A stretch of DNA of 43,884 nt from an uncultured Phascolarctobacterium sp. (GCA_947589605.1 CANQBR010000011.1:1-43884); one strand, 5' to 3'. Counted from the stretch's first letter, positions 1 to 8,263 are shown. Numbers and translations: made by a program. Notes: generated by a model not told the origin, from the letters alone.

Positions 1-9
1 ATCGCCTTT

Positions 10-37
10 ATTGTAACATGTCTGTCCCCCCCGTAAA
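10..37 (-). promoter_or_regulatory. leftward promoter with G7 spacer tract
   Basis: Read on the minus strand, a -35-like TTTACG (32-37) and a -10 TACAAT (10-15) are separated by 16 bases. A TG one base before the -10 makes it an extended -10. Seven consecutive G start at the end of the -35 and fill the upstream part of the spacer. The same layout occurs at 9391-9419 and 9984-10011 in the peptide cluster. Its target gene would lie to the left of the window, so it cannot be named. Confidence 0.5.
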
Positions 38-119
38 GACTTTTATGAAGATTTTTGCAAAATTTTTGTGAAGTTCTATGAGAGGAAGGCAAAAAATAAG
101 AGGGTCGCATTTGCATCCC

Positions 120-300
120 TCGTCTTTTTACGCTCGCCTCTAGCTTTTTTTGCGCTCGACTTTCCCTTTTTTAGTTCTACCTTACATTTTTACGTTGACG
201 GTCGAGTGCCTCTCCCTTTTTCAGTTCGCCTTTTACTTTTTGAACTCGACTTTACATTTTTTCGTTGACGCTCCGGTGCCTCTTACTTTTTCATTAGCTC
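120..300. repeat. degenerate CTTTTT-rich intergenic array
   Basis: An irregular run of units of the form C/TTTTTT followed by CGCTCG, GTTGAC or GTGCC, about 20-30 bases each, with no credible gene in any frame. Similar T-tract-rich stretches occur at 27410-27560, 40380-40620 and 43655-43770, always between genes. It looks like a decayed minisatellite family of this genome; its function is unknown. Confidence 0.5.
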
Positions 301-370
301 CTCCCTCTTGAACATTCATACATTCTGCTGCGCCGGACAACGAGCACGCCGCCCGCTGAAGGGTCACCGG

Positions 371-442
371 ATGTATATCGCCGGTCACTGAGCCTGTCGA
401 AGTGCCCGGCGCAGCAGGGCCTTTCATCCGCGGCCTAACGTT
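371..442 (-). repeat. 72-bp dispersed repeat, left copy
   Basis: The reverse complement matches 43794-43865 at 65 of 72 positions by eye, with no gaps. The core contains TTCGACAGGCTCAGTGACC, a motif common in intergenic repeats of many bacteria. All seven differences are transitions. No coding sense is apparent. Likely a REP/BIME-like dispersed element. Confidence 0.7.
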
Positions 443-494
443 TCACCCTCTTGCACATCGCGCAAGTTTGAATGGTCCTGCTGAGGGTGCCCGG

Positions 495-542
495 CGACAA
501 GCTCAACGGGCGGCCGCTACGTGAACCAAAGCCTCTACTCAG
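495..542 (-). repeat. 48-bp dispersed repeat, left copy
   Basis: The reverse complement matches 43555-43602 with about four differences. Both contain GCGGCCGCCCGTTGAGC followed by TTGTCG. Together with 371-442 it shows that both ends of the window carry members of the same intergenic repeat family in opposite orientation. Confidence 0.6.
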
Positions 543-556
543 TGTGCGGTGCTCTT

Positions 557-671
557 AACTCCACACTCCACACTCCACACTCCAAACTTTTTAAGCTCCA
601 CACTCTTGAAGCTCCACACTCCTCACTCCACACTCCACACTCCAAACTCTTTAAGCTCCACACTCCAAACT
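557..671. repeat. ACTCCAC heptamer minisatellite
   Basis: Tandem and interrupted copies of the seven-base unit ACTCCAC / ACTCCAA, broken by TTTTTAAGC and TCTTTAAGC spacers. A shorter array of the same unit lies at 42919-42956 next to another terminator. Too irregular and with units too short for a CRISPR array. Confidence 0.7.
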
Positions 672-708
672 GCCTAAGCCGCTCCCGCAAAATTTTGCAA
701 ACAAAAAG

Positions 709-731
709 ACCTGAGCGCTTTAAGCTCAGGT
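709..731 (-). terminator. terminator of tRNA operon 1
   Basis: On the minus strand an 8-bp stem ACCTGAGC / GCTCAGGT with a 7-base loop is followed by CTTTTTG. It lies 15 bases downstream of tRNA-Leu, as expected for the end of the five-tRNA transcript. Confidence 0.8.
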
Positions 732-746
732 TCGTGTTGATGATCT

Positions 747-835
747 TGGTGCCGCGGACCGGAATCGAACCGGTACGGTCATCTCTGACCGAGGGATTTT
801 AAGTCCCTTGCGTCTGCCAGTTCCGCCACCGCGGC
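747..835 (-). tRNA. tRNA-Leu(UAA)
   Basis: An 89-nt class II tRNA with long variable arm, encoded CCA, acceptor GCCGCGG / CCGCGGC and anticodon loop CTTAAAA giving UAA. Last gene of the Asp-Phe-Gly-Cys-Leu transcript. Confidence 0.95.
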
Positions 836-879
836 AGTTCTGTCTTCAAAGGCCTACGGCCGAAAAATTTCAAAAAATT

Positions 880-953
880 TGGAGGCGACACCCAGAATCG
901 AACTGGGGATAAAGGTTTTGCAGACCTCTGCCTTACCTCTTGGCTATGTCGCC
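880..953 (-). tRNA. tRNA-Cys(GCA)
   Basis: 74 nt including encoded CCA. The acceptor GGCGACA pairs with TGTCGCC, the discriminator is U, and the anticodon GCA lies in loop CTGCAAA. Confidence 0.95.
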
Positions 954-987
954 TCTTCTATCGGAACAGCTCGCGCTGCCGTAGTGC

Positions 988-1062
988 TGGAGCGGAAAAC
1001 GAGGCTCGAACTCGCGACCCCCACCTTGGCAAGGTGGTGCTCTACCACTGAGCTACTTCCGC
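988..1062 (-). tRNA. tRNA-Gly(GCC)
   Basis: 75 nt with encoded CCA, acceptor GCGGAAG, anticodon loop TTGCCAA giving GCC, and a canonical GTTCGAG T-loop. Confidence 0.95.
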
Positions 1063-1065
1063 ATT

Positions 1066-1141
1066 TGGTGCCTCAGCGCAGAATCGAACTGCGGACACAA
1101 GGATTTTCAGTCCTTTGCTCTACCAACTGAGCTACCGAGGC
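1066..1141 (-). tRNA. tRNA-Phe(GAA)
   Basis: 76 nt with encoded CCA, acceptor GCCTCGG / CTGAGGC and anticodon GAA in loop CTGAAAA. Only 3 nt separate it from tRNA-Gly, so they are co-transcribed. Confidence 0.95.
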
Positions 1142-1146
1142 ATAGT

Positions 1147-1223
1147 TGGCGACCCGGATGGGACTCGAACCCACGACCTCCGCCGTGACAGGGCGGCATT
1201 CTAACCAACTGAACCACCGGGCC
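1147..1223 (-). tRNA. tRNA-Asp(GUC)
   Basis: 77 nt with encoded CCA, acceptor GGCCCGG / CCGGGTC and anticodon GTC in loop CTGTCAC. First gene of the operon, just downstream of the promoter at 1241-1269. Confidence 0.95.
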
Positions 1224-1240
1224 ATGCAACCACGAACTAC

Positions 1241-1269
1241 ATTATACTAATTTTACCTATCTCTGTCAA
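1241..1269 (-). promoter_or_regulatory. promoter of tRNA operon 1
   Basis: On the minus strand a perfect TTGACA (1264-1269) and a perfect TATAAT (1241-1246) are spaced by 17 bases. It overlaps the last codons of the upstream unknown gene (stop at 1253), so that gene reads straight into the tRNA operon. A consensus promoter is typical of stable RNA genes. Confidence 0.85.
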
Positions 1270-2017
1270 TAGCTTTCGGCGATTTTCCCGCCCACTTCCC
1301 CGCAGCCGGCTTCCAAATTTTGCGCGCCAATTCTTTTAAAGCAGGGAGCAGACACTCGTCCAGCCGCCGCTCCAAGTCTTTCAATTCTTTAAGGGGCGGG
1401 CTGCCTTCGGGCCCGTTGATGTCATAGCGGGGCAAAACGGCCAAAGGCACGAAATTTTTGCGGTATGCGGCAAAAAATTCGTCGCGGAAACTGTTGTAGA
1501 GAACGCAGAGCTGGTCACCTGCCGCAAAATCGCTGTAATCTAAAATGATGTGAGAGCCGTTGATGTAGGGCAACGGTTTTTTAGGCGAGATGAAAAGTTC
1601 GAAGCCTTCCGCCTTCAGAGGCAGTTTTTCCGCGTAGGCCCAGCTGCTCAGAGCAAAGCGCCGCATCTCGCAGTTCGGCGTCTCTTCCCCGTTCATGCTT
1701 GCCAACAGCTTAGGCAGGGCCGCCGGGAGGGCGGCGGCAAAAACTTCCGGCTCTCTGCTGAAATATTCGTCGGCCCGGCAGCTGTGCAGCCCCACTTCTT
1801 TCACCGGCACGTAATCGCCGGTCTCGCGGCTGTAGATGAGCCGCAGGGCCCGATGAGCGGCCGCGTCTTCATAGGAAGCGAGGATGAGCTCCAAGCCTTT
1901 CACGCTGCTCTCTCTCCGCAAAATGTAGCTCCCCACCTGTTCGGGGAGGTGCTGCCACAGTTCCCAGCCGGGCAGGGCTGCCTGTATCTCTTCCGCGCTG
2001 CGATCTTCTTTAGCCAT
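1253..2017 (-). CDS. unknown protein, coupled to amidohydrolase
   Basis: A 254-residue soluble protein with no signal peptide or membrane segment that I can see. I do not recognise a family. The chosen ATG at 2017 follows an AAGGAG ribosome site and overlaps the stop of the upstream amidohydrolase by one base (TAATG), which implies translational coupling. A longer reading from 2047 would run back into that gene. The middle contains aromatic-rich segments (FELFISPKKPLPYING, YSDFAAGDQLCVLYNSF), and the C-terminus is basic and probably helical. The coding sense is supported by the tight operon join and the same GC-rich codon use as its neighbours. The role is probably linked to the amidohydrolase, but nothing in the sequence says how. 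Confidence 0.75.
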   Translation of the reverse strand: MAKEDRSAEEIQAALPGWELWQHLPEQVGSYILRRESSVKGLELILASYEDAAAHRALRLIYSRETGDYVPVKEVGLHSCRADEYFSREPEVFAAALPAALPKLLASMNGEETPNCEMRRFALSSWAYAEKLPLKAEGFELFISPKKPLPYINGSHIILDYSDFAAGDQLCVLYNSFRDEFFAAYRKNFVPLAVLPRYDINGPEGSPPLKELKDLERRLDECLLPALKELARKIWKPAAGKWAGKSPKAIDRDR

Positions 2018-2988
2018 TATCTCTCCTTTGAGCCCGAGCCCGGGCACAGCTCGTCTTTTTCTTTGCGAACGTATGAAGGAAGAAGCGAGCCTTCCTTCTT
2101 GGCCTGCAGCAGCGGGCCTATCCTTTTATATATTCGCAAAGCGCTGCGGTAAAACACGTCTTCGTGATATTCTTCCGGCACCGTGTGGGCGATGAAGCGG
2201 ATGTAAGCGGGTATGTTCACCAAGGGCCAATCGCTGCCGTACATCACCCGCCCGTAATCGCCCAGATAATTGAGCCAAGTGCGCAGGTAGCGGATGTAGC
2301 CCCTATTGTCGTCGTAGATCAAAAGAGGCTTCACGTTTCCCGCCAGAAGGCCGGACAGATCCAAAGCCACATTGGGATTTTTCGCCGCCACTTCGCAGGC
2401 GTCCAAGATCCAAGGATTGCCCACGTGGCAAATGACAAAGGTCACATCGGGAAAGGTCACCGCCGCTTCGTCTACGTTCAAGGGATGGCTGTATTTCAAA
2501 AGGCCCTGGGGCCGGGCGGTGTCGCCGCAGTGGATCGCCACCGGCACCCCGTAGGCCCGGGCCAGTTCGAAAAGAGGCCAGTGCCTTTTGTCGTTGGCGT
2601 AAACTTTGTTATAACCGGGGTAAAGCTTGATGCCCAAGCAGTGGGGCTCTTGCAGATAGGACTCGAACTCCCGCGCCGTGGCTTCCGCCTGTCCTTCCCC
2701 TATCTCTTCGCTCATCACTCCCAAGCAGTAGCCTACATCGTCGGGCTGATTGTAGTGCCGGCGGTCGAAAGGCCCCGCCAGATCGATGAGGCGAGGAGGC
2801 ACGCCCCCGTAAAAAGAAGGCTCGTCCATGGTGTTCCCCATGGCCACGGCGAAAACGATGCCGTTCTCTCGGCAAATTTTCCGCCAACAGGCGGCGCTGT
2901 TCTCGTACCCGGCGGCCAGCGCCGTTTCCCGAAAACCTTCCACATCAAAATAGTGCATGTGAGCATCGATGATGCCCGGAACAGTCAT
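2017..2988 (-). CDS. amidohydrolase-2 family metal-dependent hydrolase
   Basis: 323 residues of the Amidohydro_2 (TIM-barrel metallo-hydrolase) type. The N-terminal metal motif HMH is at residues 10-12 (IIDAHMH). Further family landmarks follow: GIKLYPGYN, IHCGDT, ICHVGNP and the late metal aspartate in MYGSDWPL. The family includes decarboxylases and hydrolases of cyclic or carboxylated compounds; the substrate here cannot be read from sequence. ATG 2988 is preceded by TGAGG at a workable distance. A GTG at 3000 would overlap that ribosome site, so it is less likely. Ends 1 base inside the next gene. xpt lies 33 bases upstream on the same strand. Confidence 0.85.
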   Translation of the reverse strand: MTVPGIIDAHMHYFDVEGFRETALAAGYENSAACWRKICRENGIVFAVAMGNTMDEPSFYGGVPPRLIDLAGPFDRRHYNQPDDVGYCLGVMSEEIGEGQAEATAREFESYLQEPHCLGIKLYPGYNKVYANDKRHWPLFELARAYGVPVAIHCGDTARPQGLLKYSHPLNVDEAAVTFPDVTFVICHVGNPWILDACEVAAKNPNVALDLSGLLAGNVKPLLIYDDNRGYIRYLRTWLNYLGDYGRVMYGSDWPLVNIPAYIRFIAHTVPEEYHEDVFYRSALRIYKRIGPLLQAKKEGSLLPSYVRKEKDELCPGSGSKER

Positions 2989-3021
2989 GGTCTTTTTCAC
3001 CTCAGGCTTTGCTTTGCCCTC

Positions 3022-3612
3022 TCATTCTCTTGCTTCCTTGCGAAAAAGGATCTTGCCGGTGGCGCTGTCCATGGCATCCACGATGGCCAGGGAGACCAAA
3101 GGCAGGCCCTTGGCCCGCAGTTTATCGCCGCCGCCCTGAAAGCCCTTCTCGATGACGATGCCGATGCCCGCCACTTGGGCCCCCGCCTGTCTCACCATAT
3201 CCAAAAGGCCTTCCAAAGCGCAGCCGTTGGCCAAAAAATCGTCGATGATCAACACCCGGTCCCCTGCCTGCAAAAATCTTTTGGCGATGGTGACGGTGTT
3301 GGTCTTGTTGTGAGTGTAAGAATAGATCTGAGTGAAGTATACATCCTTATCCATATTGCTGCCGCTGCTTTTCTTGGCGAAGAGCACCGGCACTTTGAAA
3401 TAGGTGGCGGTGACGGCGGCGATGCCGATGCCGCTGGTCTCGATGGTGAGGATCTTATCCACTTTTTCTTTGCCGAAGCGGCGGTAAAATTCTTTCCCCA
3501 GCATTTCGATGAAGGGAACATCGATCTGATGATTCAAAAAACTGTCCACCTTCAGCACGTTCCCCGCACGGATGTTGCCGTCATGCAAAATTTTTTCTTC
3601 CAACAGCTTCAT
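3022..3612 (-). CDS. xpt: xanthine phosphoribosyltransferase
   Basis: 196 residues, the usual length for Xpt, which converts xanthine and PRPP to XMP in purine salvage. The type I PRPP-binding motif VLIIDDFLANGCA lies at residues 120-132. The N-terminus (LLEEKILHDG, LKVDSFLNHQIDP-like) and the ETSGIGIAA segment at 58-66 are characteristic of Xpt rather than of Apt. It starts at ATG 3612 after an AGGAACGGGC leader. The upstream region is short (promoter at 3690-3718) and I see no guanine riboswitch, which often controls xpt in Bacilli. Confidence 0.92.
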   Translation of the reverse strand: MKLLEEKILHDGNIRAGNVLKVDSFLNHQIDVPFIEMLGKEFYRRFGKEKVDKILTIETSGIGIAAVTATYFKVPVLFAKKSSGSNMDKDVYFTQIYSYTHNKTNTVTIAKRFLQAGDRVLIIDDFLANGCALEGLLDMVRQAGAQVAGIGIVIEKGFQGGGDKLRAKGLPLVSLAIVDAMDSATGKILFRKEARE

Positions 3613-3689
3613 GCCCGTTCCTCCCGCTGTCTTTTCTTTTTTGAAATGAGGGCCGATGACAGTGCGCTCTTTCAGCGGCCGCCGCTTTT

Positions 3690-3718
3690 ATTTTAACACA
3701 GGCAGGGACCAAGGTAAA
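3690..3718 (-). promoter_or_regulatory. promoter upstream of xpt
   Basis: Minus strand: TTTACC (3713-3718), 17 bases, TAAAAT (3690-3695) with TG upstream (TGTGTTAAAAT). The extended -10 fits the style of other promoters here. It sits just after the transporter terminator, so xpt starts a new transcript. Confidence 0.5.
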
Positions 3719-3724
3719 GAAAAA

Positions 3725-3743
3725 GCCCCGCTGGCAAGGGGGC
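3725..3743 (-). terminator. terminator after the ABC transporter gene
   Basis: Minus-strand stem GCCCC / GGGGC with a 9-base loop, followed by TTTTTCTTT. It closes the transporter transcript, which ends at 3812. Confidence 0.7.
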
Positions 3744-3811
3744 GAGAAGCCGACCTTGAAAGCAGAGCCTTTAGATCCTTTCAGTCCGTGCAGGCGATAG
3801 CTCGTTCACTT

Positions 3812-5521
3812 TCATTGCAGTTGAGCTCTGCCGCCGCTGAGCCTATAGATGCGGTCGCAAACAGAAACGGCCGCCTCGCTGTGAGAAACGAGGATGAGCG
3901 TCCTCTCTCCTTTTAGATTGCCGATGACTTTCACTACCTCCGCTTCCGTTTGGGCATCTAAAGCGGAAGTGGGCTCGTCGAAGACCAGTACGGGGCAATC
4001 TCGATACAGGGCTCGTGCTATCCCCAGCCGCTGACGCTCACCGCCGGAGAGACGAAGGCCCCGCTCGCCCACTTGCGTATCCAGCCCTCCGGGCAGGCGG
4101 CCGACGGCCTCGGCTAAAGCCGCTTTTTTCAGTGCTCTCCACACCCGCTCATCGTCTATCTCTTCGGAAGGAACTCCCATGGCCACATTGCTGCGCACCG
4201 TATCGTTCAAAAGAAAAGTGTTTTGGGGCACATAAGCTGTTTGCCGCCAAAAATTTCTGCGGCACTCGTCGATGGGGACACCGCCGATCAGCACTTCCCC
4301 ATGTTGCGGATGCAAAAGGCCCAGCATGATGTCCAGCAGCGTGGTCTTTCCCGCTCCGGAAAGGCCCACCAGCCCCACAGCGCAGCCTGCGGGTATCTTC
4401 ATGCTCACATCTTTTAACACTGCTTCGTTCTTTCCTTCATAAGTAAAGGTGAGGTCGCGCAGCTCGATGCCGTCGCTTACCGATGCTGCTTTTTCATCGA
4501 TGACCAGCTCGGCCTCCGCTGTCTCTTTAAAGACAGCGGCCACAGCTTCCACGGATGCTCTGCTGTAACTTATTTGGGTAAGGCTGTTGTTGATCCTGCT
4601 GCAGGCAGGCAAAAGGCGCACCGCTGTCCAAGCCAAGGCGGAAAGGCCCGGCAGATAGAGCAGCATGTTTCTGTCGCTGAGGTTCAAATAGAGGATGTAG
4701 AACAGCACCGACAGCACCATGACGCTTTCGATGAAGAGCGTGGGCATTTTATTCCAGAAGCGGCTCAAATAGTCGGAGCGGTCGAAATCGGCTTCGGCTT
4801 CGGCAAATTTTTTCTCAAAGAGGTCCTCGTGCCCCCCCACCTTGATATCTTTAACACCACCCGCAATATAGTGGAGCCACTTCCACCGCGACCTGCCGGA
4901 CTTTCGCTGCCGTCGCGAGGCGCTTTTGATGGGCCGCTTTAAAACGATGCGGATGACGATCATCAGTACTGCGAGGCCGCCGGTGGCAAAGGCAGTCATC
5001 ATGGGATCGATCCAAAAAAGGCAGGCAACCATGCCCAGAGCCACAGGCAATTCCATAAAGAGCTGCATATAAGCATCCAAGCCTACGGAAAACTGCAGGG
5101 TATCCTGCCCCAGTAAATTTTGCATCTGAGCGGTGCTGTGTTTGATATAAAAATCGTAAGGGCTGCGGATTATGCGCCGACACAGAGCCGTTGCCAGCTC
5201 CCCTCGAACAACGCGGACGAACTTGGCCGCCATGTAATTTTCCCAAGAGAGATAAAACAGTTTGAACACATAGACAGCGATCATCACCGACAAGATAGCC
5301 GTGATGAACTCTCCCTTGGACTGAAAGCCGAAATAGTTATAAAGCACCATGATGGGGGAATTTTCCTTGGCCCAAGCTCCGCTGACCAAAGCCGCACACA
5401 CCGAGGCGATAAGAGCCAAACCCGCCATCTCCAAAAGAGAGGCCAGCAGCATAGCAGGCAGACGTGTCAACATCTGCCGTTTTCTTTTTTTGCCGATCAA
5501 AGCGCAAATAGTCTTGAACAC
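3812..5521 (-). CDS. ABC exporter of the peptide cluster, no peptidase domain
   Basis: A 569-residue half-transporter with transmembrane helices in roughly residues 20-320 followed by an ATPase. Walker A GLSGAGKT is at 386-393, signature LSGGERQ at 491-497 and Walker B VLVFDEP at 511-517. The fusion of membrane and ATPase parts is the exporter type used for peptides. The protein begins directly with the membrane domain, so there is no N-terminal C39 peptidase such as bacteriocin PCATs carry. Leader removal would need another enzyme, most simply the S26-type peptidase of the cluster. It is the last gene of the cluster but has its own promoter (5555-5583) after a terminator (5590-5630), so it can be expressed separately. 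The substrate is inferred from context only. Confidence 0.88.
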   Translation of the reverse strand: MFKTICALIGKKRKRQMLTRLPAMLLASLLEMAGLALIASVCAALVSGAWAKENSPIMVLYNYFGFQSKGEFITAILSVMIAVYVFKLFYLSWENYMAAKFVRVVRGELATALCRRIIRSPYDFYIKHSTAQMQNLLGQDTLQFSVGLDAYMQLFMELPVALGMVACLFWIDPMMTAFATGGLAVLMIVIRIVLKRPIKSASRRQRKSGRSRWKWLHYIAGGVKDIKVGGHEDLFEKKFAEAEADFDRSDYLSRFWNKMPTLFIESVMVLSVLFYILYLNLSDRNMLLYLPGLSALAWTAVRLLPACSRINNSLTQISYSRASVEAVAAVFKETAEAELVIDEKAASVSDGIELRDLTFTYEGKNEAVLKDVSMKIPAGCAVGLVGLSGAGKTTLLDIMLGLLHPQHGEVLIGGVPIDECRRNFWRQTAYVPQNTFLLNDTVRSNVAMGVPSEEIDDERVWRALKKAALAEAVGRLPGGLDTQVGERGLRLSGGERQRLGIARALYRDCPVLVFDEPTSALDAQTEAEVVKVIGNLKGERTLILVSHSEAAVSVCDRIYRLSGGRAQLQ

Positions 5522-5554
5522 GGCTCAGCCCCCCGGACTGCAAGATCTGTTTTT

Positions 5555-5583
5555 ATTTTAGCACAGTAAAGGCGCAAAAGCAA
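5555..5583 (-). promoter_or_regulatory. promoter of the exporter gene
   Basis: Minus strand: TTGCTT (5578-5583), 17 bases, TAAAAT (5555-5560) with an extended -10 (TGTGCTAAAAT). It lies between the upstream terminator and the transporter start. Confidence 0.6.
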
Positions 5584-5589
5584 AGAAAA

Positions 5590-5630
5590 AGGGCCTACCT
5601 AAGAAGCGCAGAGCTTCGCAGCCGGGCCCT
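5590..5630 (-). terminator. terminator after the NTP_transf_5-like gene
   Basis: Minus-strand outer stem AGGGCC / GGCCCT encloses a GAAGC / GCTTC hairpin and is followed by TTTTTCTTTG. It separates the maturation genes from the exporter. Confidence 0.75.
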
Positions 5631-5662
5631 TCCCCGAAAGTTTCCGGGGGTGATCATTTATT

Positions 5663-6850
5663 CTATAATTTATCTATGCCGGATCTGTCGGAGACAGCCA
5701 AAACGGCCCGCAACATTTTTCGATTGTACTCGCCGTTGAGGACGACGCCTCTGAACAACCGATACAGCCAATAAAACGGCAGAGCCCAGCGATGGTAGTA
5801 TACGAAAGGAACATATGCCCGATACCACTCTTGTTTCGGGAAGAGCCTGCGAAAAACATAGCGCAGCTTCAATCGTGTTCCTACCTTTTCTCCCTCTTCC
5901 CGCAATTCGTTCAGCTTCGCTGCCGCCTTTTGGGCCAAAGTGCCGTAAGCGCCGGCTTCTTCCATACAGGCCAAAGTGCCGGCTTCCTCCTCCGTCAATT
6001 CCTCGGTTTGCGTGTGTGAAGAAAATAATTTGCAGGCGAGAGAACGGCACACAGCTTCAAAGTTGCCTATCCCCAACTTGGCCGCTTCGGCGGCGATGTA
6101 TGTTTCATCCATATTCGTCTTTTGGCGACGATAGAGATAAATATCCAGCAGAGTCCGCACCCCGATACCGCCGCGCCGATAATGTTTATAGGCATGAGCT
6201 AAGAAATATACATAAAAATCTTCATCGCAGAAACGAAAAGCGAAAACTTTGCCCGGCTCCGGCTGCAGCCGCTCTTTTACATTTTCATAATAAACGGCCA
6301 AATTTCCCTGGGAGCTGGCAAAGAGAAATGGATGCAGTTCGAAACGATAGCAGGGCGGCTTGATGTAAGTATCGTGGGCTCCCTTCCCTATAGGATCCGG
6401 ATCTTCTCGGTAGCCCCGTCCCCTCATGAAAGAACGCATCGTCTTCCAAGCCTTGCGATCGAAGAGGATGTCGTTGTCCGCCATCTCCCGCGCAGGGGCG
6501 AAAGGCCAAAAATTTTTAAGTATGATGCCTTTCAAAGGAAGATGCCAAATGCCCTTCTCTTCCATAAAGTCCGACAAATGCCGACGCTCTGCATCCATCA
6601 ATATCGCTCGCCGCTCTGCCAGCAGCTTTGCTTCCTTCATACGGGCAGCGAGTTCGGGAGGACAGCTGTCCAAAAGCTGTGCCTGTTCCAAGGCCAAATA
6701 AAGAGCTGCTGTCAATTTATGCCGTTTCGCAACATAAAAGAGCGCTCTGAAGTCCGGCACTTCTTTCTCTTCCCACTTTACGCCGTTGCACCATGCCCCC
6801 AATAAACCGTATAAATTTTTGTATGCGGCCCCTGTGCCTTCTTCTCTCAT
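5663..6850 (-). CDS. NTP_transf_5-like nucleotidyltransferase-fold protein
   Basis: 395 residues resembling the uncharacterised nucleotidyltransferase family found beside RiPP genes. The segment LPLKGIILKNFWPF..R.MADNDILFD, about residues 94-125, carries the LKG element and the D-x-D pair (DNDILFD) that form the catalytic core in this fold. Later parts (HAYKHYRRGGIGVRTLLDIYLY) also fit that family. The start is ATG 6850, which overlaps the stop of the radical SAM gene by four bases (ATGA). An in-frame TTG 24 bases earlier is less likely. The partner and reaction are unknown; family members are usually assumed to help peptide maturation or immunity, but this is not established here. Confidence 0.8.
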   Translation of the reverse strand: MREEGTGAAYKNLYGLLGAWCNGVKWEEKEVPDFRALFYVAKRHKLTAALYLALEQAQLLDSCPPELAARMKEAKLLAERRAILMDAERRHLSDFMEEKGIWHLPLKGIILKNFWPFAPAREMADNDILFDRKAWKTMRSFMRGRGYREDPDPIGKGAHDTYIKPPCYRFELHPFLFASSQGNLAVYYENVKERLQPEPGKVFAFRFCDEDFYVYFLAHAYKHYRRGGIGVRTLLDIYLYRRQKTNMDETYIAAEAAKLGIGNFEAVCRSLACKLFSSHTQTEELTEEEAGTLACMEEAGAYGTLAQKAAAKLNELREEGEKVGTRLKLRYVFRRLFPKQEWYRAYVPFVYYHRWALPFYWLYRLFRGVVLNGEYNRKMLRAVLAVSDRSGIDKL

Positions 6851-8220
6851 TGCTCTGCCTGTTTTCTTTTCCAATCGTCATAGAGCGTTAGGATACCGCG
6901 TTTGGTCTTGATCTCCCTATCCGCTCGTTCGGTAGGCAAGCACTGCTCCAAATGCACCCAACACTTTTTTAGGCGAACACAGCGGGGGAAGAGCCAGCAA
7001 GTCTTGCATATTTCCTCAGTCGGTCTTTGCTCCTTCCATTTTTGCAAAACTTCTTCGTTTCTCTCTTCGGAAAAGACGCTGCCCCAGATACCATCTTCGA
7101 TCTTGCACTCGCAGCTACCCAGGCCGCCGTCGGGAGCGATGGTGGCTTCGCTGTCGTTATCGGCCCTGCACGAATGGGTAACTACTCCGCTTCCGAGTTT
7201 CTCTTTCACCCCTAAGCCTTTGCGTCGGATGTGATCGACCAGAGCCTGCACCTTCCTCACAAGAGCCTGCTGAGTTTCTTCTATGCAACCGCTCCTTCTC
7301 GTCTGAGCATCGTCGATGATGGCCCGCACGTAGATACCGAAACCCTGCTTTCCTCCGAACCGCTCTTCCAGTTGCTTGCACAGCGCATAAAGATCTCGCT
7401 CGTTTTCTTCGTCCATATTCAAACGCACACAAACTTCGACGTCGGACGCCAACAATAAGTCGATATTATCCAGCACTTTGCGGAAGGGACTGCCCTGAAC
7501 GCTCACATAAGCTTTTCGTTGATTGTAGATCTCTTCTGTGCCGTCGAGGGTGATCTGCACCCACTCCATGTTCCATTCCTCCTTGGCTCTTCGGGCCAAG
7601 GCGGCATCCAACAAATAGCCGTTGCTCACCATCGTAGAAGCGAATCTCACATTTTTCTGACGCAGGCGGGCAGTGATGATGTCTATGGCCTGCGTGTTCA
7701 AAGTCGGCTCGCCTCCGAACCACCGCAACTGCACCTGCCTGCCGCCGCAATGAGCTGCGATGTAGTCCCCTGCCGCCCTTGCGGTCTCTTCCGTCATGAA
7801 AAGTTTTTTCATCCCGGCTTCGAAACAATAAAAGCAACGGGCATTGCAGGCCGTGGTAGTGAATATCAAATACTTCGTCAGTGCCGATCTTTTTTGTGCC
7901 GCACGTTTTGCCAACTGTTTCACGATCTCCCGCAGGTGGATCGCCAAGGCCATATCATCCCCCTGCAGCGGCCGCAAAAACCACCGCTCAGCCAAATATT
8001 TCGTTCCCTCCGGCAAAGGCCCCGGTAATTTCTTCAGCATGGCCGCTTCCTCACGAGTCAACAGCAACAGTTCACCGGTCAAAGAATTATAAAACAGAAC
8101 TCCCTCTTCCTCTTCCGACTGCAAGCAGTGAGTAGTAAGTCTCCACAGATCTCTCCCGCCCGTCTCCTGCTTCCCCAAAATTTTTTCGACCATTTTGTAA
8201 GGCTCGGTCAGTTGCCGCAT
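6847..8220 (-). CDS. radical SAM/SPASM peptide-maturation enzyme
   Basis: 457 residues. The radical SAM cluster motif CNARCFYC (C125, C129, C132) is followed by the FGGEPTLN motif at 168-175. A cysteine-rich C-terminus (C351, C370, C372, C405, C408, C414, C420, C427) is the pattern of SPASM domains that hold extra Fe-S clusters. The N-terminal part (VLFYNSLTGELLLL) is typical of peptide-modifying members. Such enzymes make thioether or carbon-carbon links in RiPP precursors; the neighbouring 42- and 39-residue peptides are the obvious substrates. ATG 8220 has GGGAGG seven bases upstream; the TTG at 8241 would put that ribosome site inside the gene. Overlaps the next gene by four bases. Confidence 0.9.
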   Translation of the reverse strand: MRQLTEPYKMVEKILGKQETGGRDLWRLTTHCLQSEEEEGVLFYNSLTGELLLLTREEAAMLKKLPGPLPEGTKYLAERWFLRPLQGDDMALAIHLREIVKQLAKRAAQKRSALTKYLIFTTTACNARCFYCFEAGMKKLFMTEETARAAGDYIAAHCGGRQVQLRWFGGEPTLNTQAIDIITARLRQKNVRFASTMVSNGYLLDAALARRAKEEWNMEWVQITLDGTEEIYNQRKAYVSVQGSPFRKVLDNIDLLLASDVEVCVRLNMDEENERDLYALCKQLEERFGGKQGFGIYVRAIIDDAQTRRSGCIEETQQALVRKVQALVDHIRRKGLGVKEKLGSGVVTHSCRADNDSEATIAPDGGLGSCECKIEDGIWGSVFSEERNEEVLQKWKEQRPTEEICKTCWLFPRCVRLKKCWVHLEQCLPTERADREIKTKRGILTLYDDWKRKQAEQ

Positions 8221-8263
8221 ATCTTCTCTTCCTCCCTTCAAATATTTTCCGTCTCAACGACAA

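Noticed and set aside
557-671. Array of short repeats that might be a CRISPR
   Set aside because: The unit is only seven bases (ACTCCAC), spacers are not regular, and no cas gene is present.
2164-3696. Long plus-strand open frame (510 codons) opposite the amidohydrolase and xpt
   Set aside because: It is the mirror of well-supported minus-strand genes in GC-rich DNA; no ribosome site and no recognisable family.
3613-3720. Guanine riboswitch in front of xpt
   Set aside because: The leader is too short and lacks the conserved junction and loop sequences.
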